From the NCBI GenBank assembly GCA_947175805.1, contig CAMWOF010000004.1:1-24900 (forward strand): a stretch of DNA of 24,900 bases, in the 5' to 3' direction. The notes beneath the pieces are model-generated. The model was not told the DNA's origin. It worked only from the letters and a program-made list of their open reading frames with translations, and did no database searches. This DNA is from an uncultured Clostridiaceae bacterium (lineage in GTDB: Bacteria; Bacillota; Clostridia; Lachnospirales; Lachnospiraceae). The stretch's first letter is position 1. Every line of letters begins with the position of its first letter. Made by a program: the position numbers and the translations under genes. Shown here one piece after another: positions 16,226 to 24,272 of this stretch.

Positions 16226-17920
16226 CTACCGCTTCTTTTTCACCACTGAAGAATACTTCCCATAGTACGTCTTACCGTCCATTCTCCAGTAAGGTCTCAC
16301 CTTGTAATAATAGGTTACCCCTTTCTTTGCTTTGGTATCCTTATATTCTGTTCCATTTTTCACGGTGGCCACAGCCTTATATTTTCCATTCTTGCTCGTG
16401 CTTCGGTATATCTTATAGCCCTTTGCACCGTATACGCTGCCCCAGGTGAGTTTAATGCTCTTTCCTGATTTCTTTGCCGTCACAGTCCCCATAGCGGCGC
16501 AGGGTCTTGCCACCATCACATTGTAGAGCTGCCCGTACAGGTATTTCTGGCGTTCTACCGTAATCAGCATTTGATTTCCCTGGTACATATCCACATGGTA
16601 AATGCCCTTGTAACGCCCATTTGCCTCCGTTTCATCGCACTCAAACACCAAATCTCCCGGCAGAAGCTTAGACACATCTACTACGCCCTCATAAATCATA
16701 TAATTATTCTTTACGCACCACTCTGCCAAGCCCGCCGCGGTCGGCGCCCAGCCGCCATTTTTATTCAAATACTTTCCCGCTGCCTTATATGCTCTCCATA
16801 CAAAAGAGCTGCAATCGTAAAAACCTTCCTTCATACGGTTCGCCTGGGAATAGGTAGAACCGTAATGCTCCACACCATAACGCAGAGCCTTAATTGCCGT
16901 TTTATAGGATACTCCTACTGCGTAGGTACAACAAAAAGCTCCCGTCTGCGCTGTAATCACCGCCGAGCCATAGCCCTTTGCCGTCACCTTGCCGCTCTTG
17001 CTGACCGTCGCTACCTTTTTGTCGCTGGAGCTCCATTTTACCTGCTCCCCACCCAGGGCACCGTGAAACTTCAGTGTAGCAGACTCTCCCTTATAGAGGG
17101 CCAGCATACTGCTTCCCTCCCGCCAAATGAGCGTCTCTTCTCCCTCTCCATAGCCGTCCAAATCCGCCACGGTCTTTGCGTGCCGGGTAAAATAGAGGCT
17201 GCGCACATTGACTGCTACAGAAAATGCTTTATCCTGGATGAGAATACTCACGGTATAGCTGCCCACCTTTAACGCCTTTAAAGACACGCTGCGCCCCCAG
17301 TAATTATCGTTATAAACCGCCTGCAGATTCGGGTCTTGGGCGGTTACCGCAACCGAACAATTGGATGGAATATATTTTAAGCTGATCTCATCCTCAATAT
17401 CATAAAATCCGTCCTTTTGCGGCGTCAGCCCATAAATATTTGTATTGATTTCAGTTGTGGAAAGCATCGGTGCATATACATAGACGGTTCCCGAAAATGC
17501 ATAGCCCCTGATATCAACGCCCGACACGGTAACCGTTGCCGTTCCCGGAGCAAGCACCGTAATCACTCCCGTCTCTGACACTGCAGCCACATTTACATCG
17601 CTGCTTGAATACGCCACAGAGAGAATCTGCTCTCCATATTGAAAGGTAAGCCCTCTCGACTCCCCCGGAAGCATTAGAATATCCTGATAATTTTCAACCA
17701 CCTGCACCTGGGAATAGCCGTAGTCCTCCTCGATATCCTCCGCCTCGGTGGACACCTCCGGCACCTCTGTTGCCGTACAGACCGGCGTCCCCATAAACAA
17801 CAGACAGAAAATGAACAACACACCAGACAAGCGGACAAAATGCCGGCATATCGCTTTCGCTAACCCGCTTTTTTTCCTTACGCACTCTTTTTTCATATTC
17901 TTCTTTTTGTTTCTCTCCAT
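16226..17920 (-). CDS. Secreted Big2 / NlpC-P60 / fibronectin-III cell-wall hydrolase
   Basis: Start ATG 17920 is preferred because GAGGAG lies 7 bases upstream; GTG 17935 and ATG 17926 fit poorly. Numbering below counts from GTG 17935. A basic N-terminus and hydrophobic segment (LSGVLFIFCLLFMGTPVCTA, 36-55) form a signal peptide. Bacterial Ig-like (Big2) modules follow at about 85-155 and 275-342; both have the motif of a value, a G-V/K-I/V-T turn and GTATVTV or GSAVITA. An NlpC/P60 domain (about 345-480) has catalytic Cys375 (YDCSSFVWRAY), PGDLVF at 426-431 and His447 (YHVDMYQG). A fibronectin-III-like module (about 481-566) closes the protein. Such enzymes cut peptide bonds of peptidoglycan. 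The surface location fits the polysaccharide locus, perhaps remodelling the wall around attached glycan. Confidence 0.85.
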   Translation of the reverse strand: MERNKKKNMKKECVRKKSGLAKAICRHFVRLSGVLFIFCLLFMGTPVCTATEVPEVSTEAEDIEEDYGYSQVQVVENYQDILMLPGESRGLTFQYGEQILSVAYSSSDVNVAAVSETGVITVLAPGTATVTVSGVDIRGYAFSGTVYVYAPMLSTTEINTNIYGLTPQKDGFYDIEDEISLKYIPSNCSVAVTAQDPNLQAVYNDNYWGRSVSLKALKVGSYTVSILIQDKAFSVAVNVRSLYFTRHAKTVADLDGYGEGEETLIWREGSSMLALYKGESATLKFHGALGGEQVKWSSSDKKVATVSKSGKVTAKGYGSAVITAQTGAFCCTYAVGVSYKTAIKALRYGVEHYGSTYSQANRMKEGFYDCSSFVWRAYKAAGKYLNKNGGWAPTAAGLAEWCVKNNYMIYEGVVDVSKLLPGDLVFECDETEANGRYKGIYHVDMYQGNQMLITVERQKYLYGQLYNVMVARPCAAMGTVTAKKSGKSIKLTWGSVYGAKGYKIYRSTSKNGKYKAVATVKNGTEYKDTKAKKGVTYYYKVRPYWRMDGKTYYGKYSSVVKKKR

Positions 17921-17963
17921 AACCATGCTCCTCACTCCATTTTCTGCCCTTTTTTACATTTCC

Positions 17964-19079
17964 TCATGCAAGAATTCCCCTGACCTGTTCCCGTACCGCC
18001 TTTGACAAAAAGGACAACCTATCCTCCGGAAACTTATATTTTGCCTGCGGTGTAAAAGAAAAATCTGAAAGCGTCTCTAAATCCCTGCGGATAGCCGGCG
18101 TCAAAAGCCGCCTCGCAACATCCGTAAACGCCCCGCCAAGCATGTGCCCGATTCCCTGACGGTACTTGTCAAATGCCTCGAAATCTGTCTCCGCTGCCCC
18201 CGCCAGAAGAGACCTGTTGTGGTCAAATATCGGAGCAAACCCAAGTATCTGAAATGTATCGTTATCCACAATGAAGCCGAAATTTCCCATGTGTCTGTCC
18301 ACATTAAAGATGACCGCATCCAGAACAACCATGCGGCGGAAATCCTCCTCCACACCCAAAGAACTGCAAAATGTTAATATTTCCTCATAGCCACAGTATC
18401 TTGACATATCAAACAGCTTATAAGCAGGCACAAATCCTTTCTCTATAGACGTAAACATTTTGCATCTGGATACGATGCTGCCCTTGTATGCTGCGATATC
18501 ATAATCCACCCATGTGCGGCACAGCCTGCGGGACACCTGGGACGCATAGCATTCGGAATATGGCTCCAGTCCTGCACCAGCAAAGCCATAACCACCCTTT
18601 TTATACAAATAAATACTGTCTCCCTCACGTACCCAGCACTTGGCAAAAGAACCCTCAGCAGTGAACTCCGGCGAGGTAACGGGAAGGTCTTCCCCTGAGC
18701 GGCTCTCTTTGTCATCTGCAAAGGCAATGACAGATGCCGCATCAGTAAAATCATTATGATATAAATTCACGTCATCCCAGCCTATTCCGGAATCCCTTTG
18801 CTTCACCCACAAGGTATCGTTCAGGGAAAGCCCATGCGTCATGTTCAAAAAACCGGTCTCACTGTCAAGCCCCCAGAGCCGAATCCATTTTTTCATATAT
18901 TCCTTATATCTGGCGTAATTACGGTTAACAACCCACATATGAATATCTGAAAAACCCGGCGGCAGCAAATCCTTCGCTACAAACCGCTCCGTCTCTACCA
19001 GGGCGGAACCGGCAATGCGCTCTTCTGCACGGAAGGACAGTAACGGCCTGCTTTTATTCATCAACAGATATTCCTGCAT
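17964..19079 (-). CDS. HipA-like protein kinase (no HipB partner)
   Basis: ATG 19079 has GGGGG 7 bases upstream; an adjacent TTG at 19082 is the longer option. The 371-residue product has HipA/CtkA-type kinase features (positions counted from the TTG). An N-terminal region has FLNMTHGLSLNDTLWVK (78-94), typical of this subgroup. IYLYKKGGYGFAG (157-169) contains a likely ATP-binding lysine at 161-162. The catalytic loop FNVDRHMGNFGF (259-270) has Asp262, His264 and Asn267. IFDHNRSL (285-292) gives the metal-binding Asp287. The full N-terminal HipA_N module appears to be missing, and no HipB-type helix-turn-helix gene is adjacent, so this is not a standard HipBA pair. It follows the HD nucleotidase by 71 bases on the same strand. 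Targets are unknown. Confidence 0.78.
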   Translation of the reverse strand: MQEYLLMNKSRPLLSFRAEERIAGSALVETERFVAKDLLPPGFSDIHMWVVNRNYARYKEYMKKWIRLWGLDSETGFLNMTHGLSLNDTLWVKQRDSGIGWDDVNLYHNDFTDAASVIAFADDKESRSGEDLPVTSPEFTAEGSFAKCWVREGDSIYLYKKGGYGFAGAGLEPYSECYASQVSRRLCRTWVDYDIAAYKGSIVSRCKMFTSIEKGFVPAYKLFDMSRYCGYEEILTFCSSLGVEEDFRRMVVLDAVIFNVDRHMGNFGFIVDNDTFQILGFAPIFDHNRSLLAGAAETDFEAFDKYRQGIGHMLGGAFTDVARRLLTPAIRRDLETLSDFSFTPQAKYKFPEDRLSFLSKAVREQVRGILA

Positions 19080-19150
19080 CAAGCTTCCCCCTGCTCTTTT
19101 CTCTGCCCGCTGTTTCGGCAGGCTGCATTTTATCTTCTCTGAACACAGCG

Positions 19151-19765
19151 TTATGTTTCTGCTCTGCTCTTTGCTCCCTGCGCATCCCTTTGCAGTTCAT
19201 CAAGATTTTTTCCGTATGCAGGAAGAAACTCCTCCATAAATATCCGAAGCTCCGGCAGGTCCATCTGCAGCAGAGCAGCATACAGGGTCTCTTTTGCACT
19301 GGAAAACTCCTGATTGCCCCCGGAAATTTCCTCCATGCATTTGATATAGGCAGACAGCTTGTCTGCCGCCTTTACCAGCTTCCACAGATAGTCATCCTCC
19401 TCCTGCTTGAAAAAAATGCCTCTGTATGCGTCCCGCATGTCCTCTGGCAGCATAGTCAACATATGCTCGCATGCCTGATTTTCCACAGCGTGAAACATAT
19501 GCTTCATCTCCCGACTGGAATACTTAATCGGTGTTGGCATATCACCGGTGATAATCTCCGAGGCATCGTGATAGAGCCCAATCAACGCCGCCTTCTCCTC
19601 GTTCAGCGTTTTTTTACACCTGGTATTTCCAATTACCGCCAGCGCATGGGCGAGGATGCTGACCTCTAAAGAGTGCTCACTGATATTTTCCCGTCTCGTG
19701 TTATGCATCAGCGCCCAGCGCTCAATATATTTCATCCGTGAAATCATCGCAAAAAAATTGCCCAT
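19151..19765 (-). CDS. HD-domain 5'-deoxynucleotidase, YfbR-like
   Basis: A 204-residue HD-superfamily hydrolase. Metal ligands are His31 (SEHS), His66 and Asp67 (LYHDASEI), and a later Asp (AADKLSAYIK, near 134). The phrase YHDASEIITGDMPTPIKY (65-82) is the signature of YfbR, which dephosphorylates deoxyribonucleoside 5'-monophosphates and so trims dNMP pools. Length matches the family. Ribosome site GGAGG lies 7 bases before the ATG. It is the first gene after a strong promoter at 19790-19818 and is followed by the HipA-like kinase. Function by family is solid; whether it works with the kinase is only an inference from gene order. Confidence 0.88.
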   Translation of the reverse strand: MGNFFAMISRMKYIERWALMHNTRRENISEHSLEVSILAHALAVIGNTRCKKTLNEEKAALIGLYHDASEIITGDMPTPIKYSSREMKHMFHAVENQACEHMLTMLPEDMRDAYRGIFFKQEEDDYLWKLVKAADKLSAYIKCMEEISGGNQEFSSAKETLYAALLQMDLPELRIFMEEFLPAYGKNLDELQRDAQGAKSRAET

Positions 19766-19789
19766 AGTATATCCTCCATCAATTCTTTT

Positions 19790-19818
19790 ATTTTATCCTG
19801 TACCATGGGTATTGTCAA
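19790..19818 (-). promoter_or_regulatory. Strong sigmaA promoter for the HD/HipA-like unit
   Basis: On the minus strand a consensus TTGACA (19813-19818) is followed after exactly 17 bases by TAAAAT (19790-19795). The HD-domain gene starts about 25 bases downstream, with the GGAGG ribosome site between them. It stands just downstream of the terminator of the previous gene. Confidence 0.8.
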
Positions 19819-19832
19819 ATTAAACCAGCAAA

Positions 19833-19871
19833 AAACCACACACTACTATTTCCCCCCGTAGTGTGTGGTTT
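19833..19871 (-). terminator. Rho-independent terminator of the 698-residue gene
   Basis: A perfect 14-bp stem (AAACCACACACTAC, 19833-19846, with 19858-19871) has an 11-base loop containing a run of Cs. On the minus strand it is followed by TTTTTT. It lies 21 bases after the stop at 19893. Confidence 0.9.
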
Positions 19872-19892
19872 GTAAAGTAAACAATATGAAGC

Positions 19893-21989
19893 TTAGTTCA
19901 AAGGCTTTAAATCATAAATCATCTTCTTAATAATCTGCAGTGTCTTGCTGCGCATTTCCTCCGCCTCAAACACAGAGAGCAGCAAATTCTTGTCAAATTT
20001 ATTGTTCAGAAGGAAATTCAGCCAATCCTCAATATACGCCTTAACATAGCTGATGTTCTCATCTGTCGGCGTTGTCATATGCTGGCCGATATTATCAATA
20101 AACTCCATTACATTAAGCTCCTGCGGCCTGTCGCTGACTGCGGTGGAACTGCTCTCGTCAGACAGCTCTATCACCTTGCCTGTTTTGGTGATAATGACCT
20201 TTTTATTTGGTGCATCGGTCTTCGGCACAGGTTGGGACTTCCTGGCAATCAAAAGCTCCACGATGCGAATCAGACAAGCCACGGAATAGGTAACCTCCTC
20301 CTGTGTCTGCTTATCTTTGCCACGCTCGATATACTGATACCACAGCCACTCTGACTTGCACAGCATATCCGCTACCTCGGAGTTTGCCATGAGCTTTCTG
20401 TATTCCTGGTTCTCAGCATTATTATTATGCTTTCCGAAGCTGAACTTACTCGTAGTCTGCGGCTGCTGCGCAGCGGCATATCTGGAAGGCAGGGTAATAT
20501 CAGAAAATGTCTTTGCCAAGTACTGTTCTGCCTTTCTGGAATCGTAGCTATTACCGATAACCGTTGTTTTGGCATTATTGACGCCATGGGCAATCATATC
20601 CCTTGCAGCCATAAATACCAGATGCTTCTGTCTGTCCTCAAGCAGCTTCTTTATCTCGTAATTTGTCTTGCTCTTTTCTAAAATCGAGTTCTTTCTGACC
20701 CTAAATGCACGAATCTTCTCCTTAATGCTGAAGAACAGCTTAAGCAGCGATGGATTCGCATTTACATAGTCGCCAATCCAGTTCAGCTCCACATACTGAT
20801 GCTCGATCTTGTTGGAAATCTCATATACATTATAACCATCAAAAATAACATTCAGGGTGGTGTACAAAAGATCTAACACCTCGTACTTCTCCTCCCATGA
20901 ACGCCCGGACACATCCTGGTTCACCAGATCCTTGATTCCACATTCATGGAATACCAGATTGTACTCGTACAGACCCTCAAACACATTGTTCTTTCCCTCA
21001 AGGGCACTGCCTACGCCGAGAATCTGGATATTTTTTTTCATCTCCGGCTCATTCTCAATATACTGGTATACCTTCTTGACAAATGCAGATACCTCGCCAA
21101 TGAGCGTATCAATCCGTTTATTGTATATATCCTGCTTGGAAATGGCAGATATAATATTACGGCTTAACACATTTGTATCCTGGGTGGAATTACAGTTGTG
21201 AATCAGTTCCCGGAAGCTCTCGTACACGCGGATGTTATCCACCGGAATATGCTCCGCATTCAGGCTGTAAAACTCAAAGGTCTTTTCGTAATTCTTCATG
21301 GCAATCAGCGCATTAAACAGCCCGATGGAGAACTGAATCTTGTAGTCATTTCCCACGTTTTCGTCCTCTATGGTATAGTCGTAAAGCACCTCCAGGTTGT
21401 TTAAGTACGCCTCAGAATTCGACAGGCTGGCCGGAAGATTCATCTCCATGACCACATTCATCAAATCCAGATAGCCCATCACCGCTTTGTCAAAATACTT
21501 TGGTCTGTCATCAATCTCTACAATCTGGTAATATGTATTGATTAACAGGGGGGCAATTCTCTCGCCGATTAAACGCATTGCATCGCCGAACTGTTCGTTT
21601 TGGTACAGGTAAATAAGCCAGATGCTGTACCTGTATATACCGGCCGTGGAAATCGTCGCATCCGTATTCCCCGGATCAATATCGCCATAGACAAACTTAA
21701 ACAGCGGCTCAATCCACTCCTCAATCTCGTATTTTCCAGTCTGTTTAATATTTTCATCTACAAATGTTGCAAGTTCATACAGCTTAGAACACTGTGCCTT
21801 TACTTCTTCATCAACCATCATCGCGGATAAATCAAAATTATTATCCTTCAAATAGTCGATAACCAAAGCATAAAAACCTTCCTCAACCTGTTCATTCAAA
21901 AACCGAATGAGCATACCCTTGTTGCTGGACGCTGCAATACTTACTACATTGTACTCGCCTCCAGAAGCTATGTTGGCAGGTAATGCCAT
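19893..21989 (-). CDS. Hypothetical protein, 698 residues, helix-rich
   Basis: I do not recognise this protein. ATG 21989 is chosen because a perfect AAGGAGG lies 8 bases upstream; the frame is open a further 23 codons but without such a site. It has no signal peptide and no membrane span. Residues 25-500 look almost wholly alpha-helical, with repeated amphipathic stretches (for example AGIYRYSIWLIYLYQNEQFG near 116-135), like a helical-repeat scaffold. A Gln/Asn-rich linker follows (about 505-528), then a second helical piece (530-585). Another polar linker rich in Ser, Lys and Pro (about 585-625, with KKVIITKTGKVIELSDESS) precedes a last helical domain (627-695). It has its own promoter and terminator, so it is a monocistronic unit between trp and the HD gene. 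No enzyme motif is visible. Confidence 0.75.
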   Translation of the reverse strand: MALPANIASGGEYNVVSIAASSNKGMLIRFLNEQVEEGFYALVIDYLKDNNFDLSAMMVDEEVKAQCSKLYELATFVDENIKQTGKYEIEEWIEPLFKFVYGDIDPGNTDATISTAGIYRYSIWLIYLYQNEQFGDAMRLIGERIAPLLINTYYQIVEIDDRPKYFDKAVMGYLDLMNVVMEMNLPASLSNSEAYLNNLEVLYDYTIEDENVGNDYKIQFSIGLFNALIAMKNYEKTFEFYSLNAEHIPVDNIRVYESFRELIHNCNSTQDTNVLSRNIISAISKQDIYNKRIDTLIGEVSAFVKKVYQYIENEPEMKKNIQILGVGSALEGKNNVFEGLYEYNLVFHECGIKDLVNQDVSGRSWEEKYEVLDLLYTTLNVIFDGYNVYEISNKIEHQYVELNWIGDYVNANPSLLKLFFSIKEKIRAFRVRKNSILEKSKTNYEIKKLLEDRQKHLVFMAARDMIAHGVNNAKTTVIGNSYDSRKAEQYLAKTFSDITLPSRYAAAQQPQTTSKFSFGKHNNNAENQEYRKLMANSEVADMLCKSEWLWYQYIERGKDKQTQEEVTYSVACLIRIVELLIARKSQPVPKTDAPNKKVIITKTGKVIELSDESSSTAVSDRPQELNVMEFIDNIGQHMTTPTDENISYVKAYIEDWLNFLLNNKFDKNLLLSVFEAEEMRSKTLQIIKKMIYDLKPLN

Positions 21990-22085
21990 AATAAACGCCT
22001 CCTTCATTTTTATCATAATTGAAATTAGCCAAACAGGTTTGGTAAATATGATGAACATACCTATTCAGCTATCTGTCTATTGTCT

Positions 22086-22114
22086 ATATTAACACAAAAG
22101 CTTCATTCTTTCAA
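22086..22114 (-). promoter_or_regulatory. SigmaA promoter of the 698-residue gene
   Basis: On the minus strand TTGAAA (22109-22114) is followed after 17 bases by TAATAT (22086-22091). This is about 95 bases upstream of the ATG at 21989 and just after the trp hairpin, so it leaves a leader of roughly 90 bases. I see no obvious riboswitch fold in that leader. Confidence 0.72.
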
Positions 22115-22123
22115 CGCAAAAAA

Positions 22124-22196
22124 GACGAATCTCTGTGGAAAATGAATAATCAGCGTTGTGCATAATTGTCAAAACTTTTTCCACAATTGAATCGTC
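22124..22196 (-). terminator. Terminator-like hairpin after trpA, T runs on both strands
   Basis: Outer arms GACGA (22124-22128) and TCGTC (22192-22196) enclose an inner GTGGAAAA/TTTTCCAC pairing with an interrupted middle and a long loop. Runs of T follow on both strands (TTTTTT on minus, TTTTTTT on plus). Placed 35 bases after the trpA stop, it most likely ends the trp operon. The broken stem makes it weaker than the terminator at 19833-19871. Confidence 0.6.
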
Positions 22197-22230
22197 TTTT
22201 TTTGTGCAAAATAGCAAATAAATAATCTGG

Positions 22231-23019
22231 TTATTTATTCAATTCCGCCTTAAAAGTTTGAATGTATTCTGATATTTTACCTAAATCGTAATTATTTTCT
22301 TCCATAAGCCGGATAAAGGCTGAGCCTACGATACAACCATCCAGCGTATCCTTTAACGGCTCTACGTCCGCCGCCGTGCGGATACCAAAGCCCATCATCA
22401 CCGGAACCGGGGACTGTGCCTTGACCGTCTCCAAATATGCCCTTACGTTCTTATGGAAGTCTGCCGCCTGCCCTGTCACGCCCATGGAAGATACACAGTA
22501 CACAAAGCCCTCCGCCTCCTTTAATATCATGGGCAGCCGGTCTCCCGAAACCGGTGATACCAGAGGTATCAGCTTTGGCGCCCCCTCTTTTGCCAGAAAC
22601 CGCTTGATTTCATACTGCTCCTCATAAGGCAAATCAGGTATTATCAGACCGTCCACACCCACGGCAATACACTTATCTACAAATTTTTCCACACCATAAT
22701 ACAGGATGGTGTTGTAATACATCATAAAAATGATTGGCACCTGACACTCTCTCCTCGCTTCTGCCACCGCATCAAAGGTTTTTGCAAGGTTAGTTCCTTT
22801 CAAAATAGATTTGTAGGATGCATCCTGAATTACCGGTCCGTCTGCCACCGGATCCGAAAAGGGTACGCCCAGTTCGATTACATCGACACCTGCATCCGCC
22901 TGTGCCTTGATAATATTGACTGTCCCCTGCATATCCGGCAGTCCCGCTGTCATATAGGTGATAAAAGCCTTTTCATTTTTTGCCTTTAAAGCATCCAGTC
23001 TTTCTGTTATTCTGTTCAT
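22231..23019 (-). CDS. trpA: Tryptophan synthase alpha chain
   Basis: A 262-residue TIM-barrel protein that cleaves indole-3-glycerol phosphate to indole and glyceraldehyde 3-phosphate. Indole is passed to TrpB in the alpha2-beta2 complex. The catalytic glutamate is Glu49 (VIELGVPFSDP) and the catalytic aspartate Asp60 (ADGP). The phosphate-binding end region FGIRTAADV and IVGSAFIR are present, and YCVSSMGVTG lies in the C-terminal half. Length is normal. Its ATG overlaps the trpB stop by 4 bases, so the two subunits are translationally coupled. Ribosome site GGAGG lies 9 bases before the ATG. It is the last gene of the operon. Confidence 0.97.
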   Translation of the reverse strand: MNRITERLDALKAKNEKAFITYMTAGLPDMQGTVNIIKAQADAGVDVIELGVPFSDPVADGPVIQDASYKSILKGTNLAKTFDAVAEARRECQVPIIFMMYYNTILYYGVEKFVDKCIAVGVDGLIIPDLPYEEQYEIKRFLAKEGAPKLIPLVSPVSGDRLPMILKEAEGFVYCVSSMGVTGQAADFHKNVRAYLETVKAQSPVPVMMGFGIRTAADVEPLKDTLDGCIVGSAFIRLMEENNYDLGKISEYIQTFKAELNK

Positions 23020-24203
23020 CCCCGTATTCCTCCCCTGCTCTCAATATAATTTGCAATGGTGTTAATATCCTTATCTCCCCTGCCGGACAGGCAGACAATT
23101 AAAATCTGCTCCTCCGTCATGTTTTTGCATATCGTCGGCAAATACGCCAGCGCATGGGCGCTCTCAATAGCCGGGATAATTCCCTCCAGGCGGCACAACT
23201 CCAAAAGCGCCTCCATTGCCTCCTCATCAGTAACGCTGTCGTAGGTAACCCTGCCACTGTCATGCAGATATGCATGCTCCGGTCCAATGCCCGGATAATC
23301 AAGCCCAGCCGAAATGGAATATGCAAGCTGCACATTTCCATCTTCGTCCTGCAGCAGATAGGAACGCATACCGTGCAGCACACCCGGTCTTCCCAGGGCA
23401 AATGCAGAGGCGTGCTGTCCACTCTCAATTCCCAGTCCGGCAGCCTCCACGCCGTAAAGCTTTACCGAAGGCTCCTCTAAAAACTCTGCAAACATGCCGA
23501 TAGAATTGGAACCGCCGCCACAGCATGCCACCACCGCATCCGGCAGTCTCCCCTCCTTTTCCATACATTGCCGCTTTGCTTCCTTGCTGATAATGCTCTG
23601 GAATGTCTTCACAATTTCAGGATACGGATGGGGACCTACTGCAGAACCCAGCACATAAAAGGTATCCTCCGCCTCCTTCGCCCAGGTGCGGATTGCCTCG
23701 TTGGTGGCATCCTTTAAGGTATTGCTTCCGGAGGTCACTGGCACCACCTTTGCCCCTAACATTTCCATGCGGAGCACATTTAATTTCTGCCGTTCGATAT
23801 CCTCTGCCCCCATATATACCTTGCACTCCATATCAAACAACGCCGCGCCGGTAGCAGTTGCCACGCCGTGCTGCCCCGCGCCGGTCTCTGCAATTACCTT
23901 TGTCTTACCCATACGTTTCGCCAAAAGAATCTGCCCGATGGCATTGTTTATCTTATGGGCGCCGGTGTGGTTCAAATCCTCCCGCTTCAGATAGATTTTC
24001 GTTCCATACTTTTCAGACAGCTTCCCCGCAAAATAGAGGGGATTTTCTCTGCCCACATATTCCTTCATATAAAAGTCAAACTCCTCCCAGAACTTCGGAT
24101 CCGCCACCGCCTCCCGGTAAGCCGCCTCCAGCTCCTTCAAGGTATTCATCAATGACTCCGACACATACTGACCGCCAAATTCTCCATACATTTTGTTTTC
24201 CAT
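23016..24203 (-). CDS. trpB: Tryptophan synthase beta chain
   Basis: A 395-residue PLP enzyme that condenses indole with serine. The cofactor lysine is Lys84 in HTGAHKINNAIGQ, the catalytic glutamate Glu106 in AETGAGQHG, and the PLP phosphate site is CCGGGSNSIG (near 227-236). CLSGRGDKD lies near the C-terminus. The N-terminus YGEFGGQYVSESLM is that of the standard TrpB1 type, which works with TrpA, not the stand-alone TrpB2. AAAGGAAG lies 7 bases before the ATG. The 69 bases to the trpC stop are too few to hold trpF. Confidence 0.97.
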   Translation of the reverse strand: MENKMYGEFGGQYVSESLMNTLKELEAAYREAVADPKFWEEFDFYMKEYVGRENPLYFAGKLSEKYGTKIYLKREDLNHTGAHKINNAIGQILLAKRMGKTKVIAETGAGQHGVATATGAALFDMECKVYMGAEDIERQKLNVLRMEMLGAKVVPVTSGSNTLKDATNEAIRTWAKEAEDTFYVLGSAVGPHPYPEIVKTFQSIISKEAKRQCMEKEGRLPDAVVACCGGGSNSIGMFAEFLEEPSVKLYGVEAAGLGIESGQHASAFALGRPGVLHGMRSYLLQDEDGNVQLAYSISAGLDYPGIGPEHAYLHDSGRVTYDSVTDEEAMEALLELCRLEGIIPAIESAHALAYLPTICKNMTEEQILIVCLSGRGDKDINTIANYIESRGGIRG

Positions 24204-24272
24204 GCCTGCACTTCCTTTCTATAATTTCAATTCTCTATTCTCATTTTGAGCGGTTGCCCGCTTCCCACATAT

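Noticed and set aside
16571..17272. Plus-strand open frame of 233 codons inside the NlpC/P60 gene
   Set aside because: Fully antisense to a gene with clear domains; its translation has no recognisable motif and looks like a reverse-frame artefact.
17964..19765. HipBA toxin-antitoxin module
   Set aside because: No helix-turn-helix HipB gene is adjacent; the upstream gene is an HD nucleotidase, not an antitoxin of the known type.
22124..22196. trp attenuator or T-box leader
   Set aside because: It lies after trpA, not before the operon, and no leader peptide with Trp codons or T-box sequence is visible; the real trp leader is outside the window.
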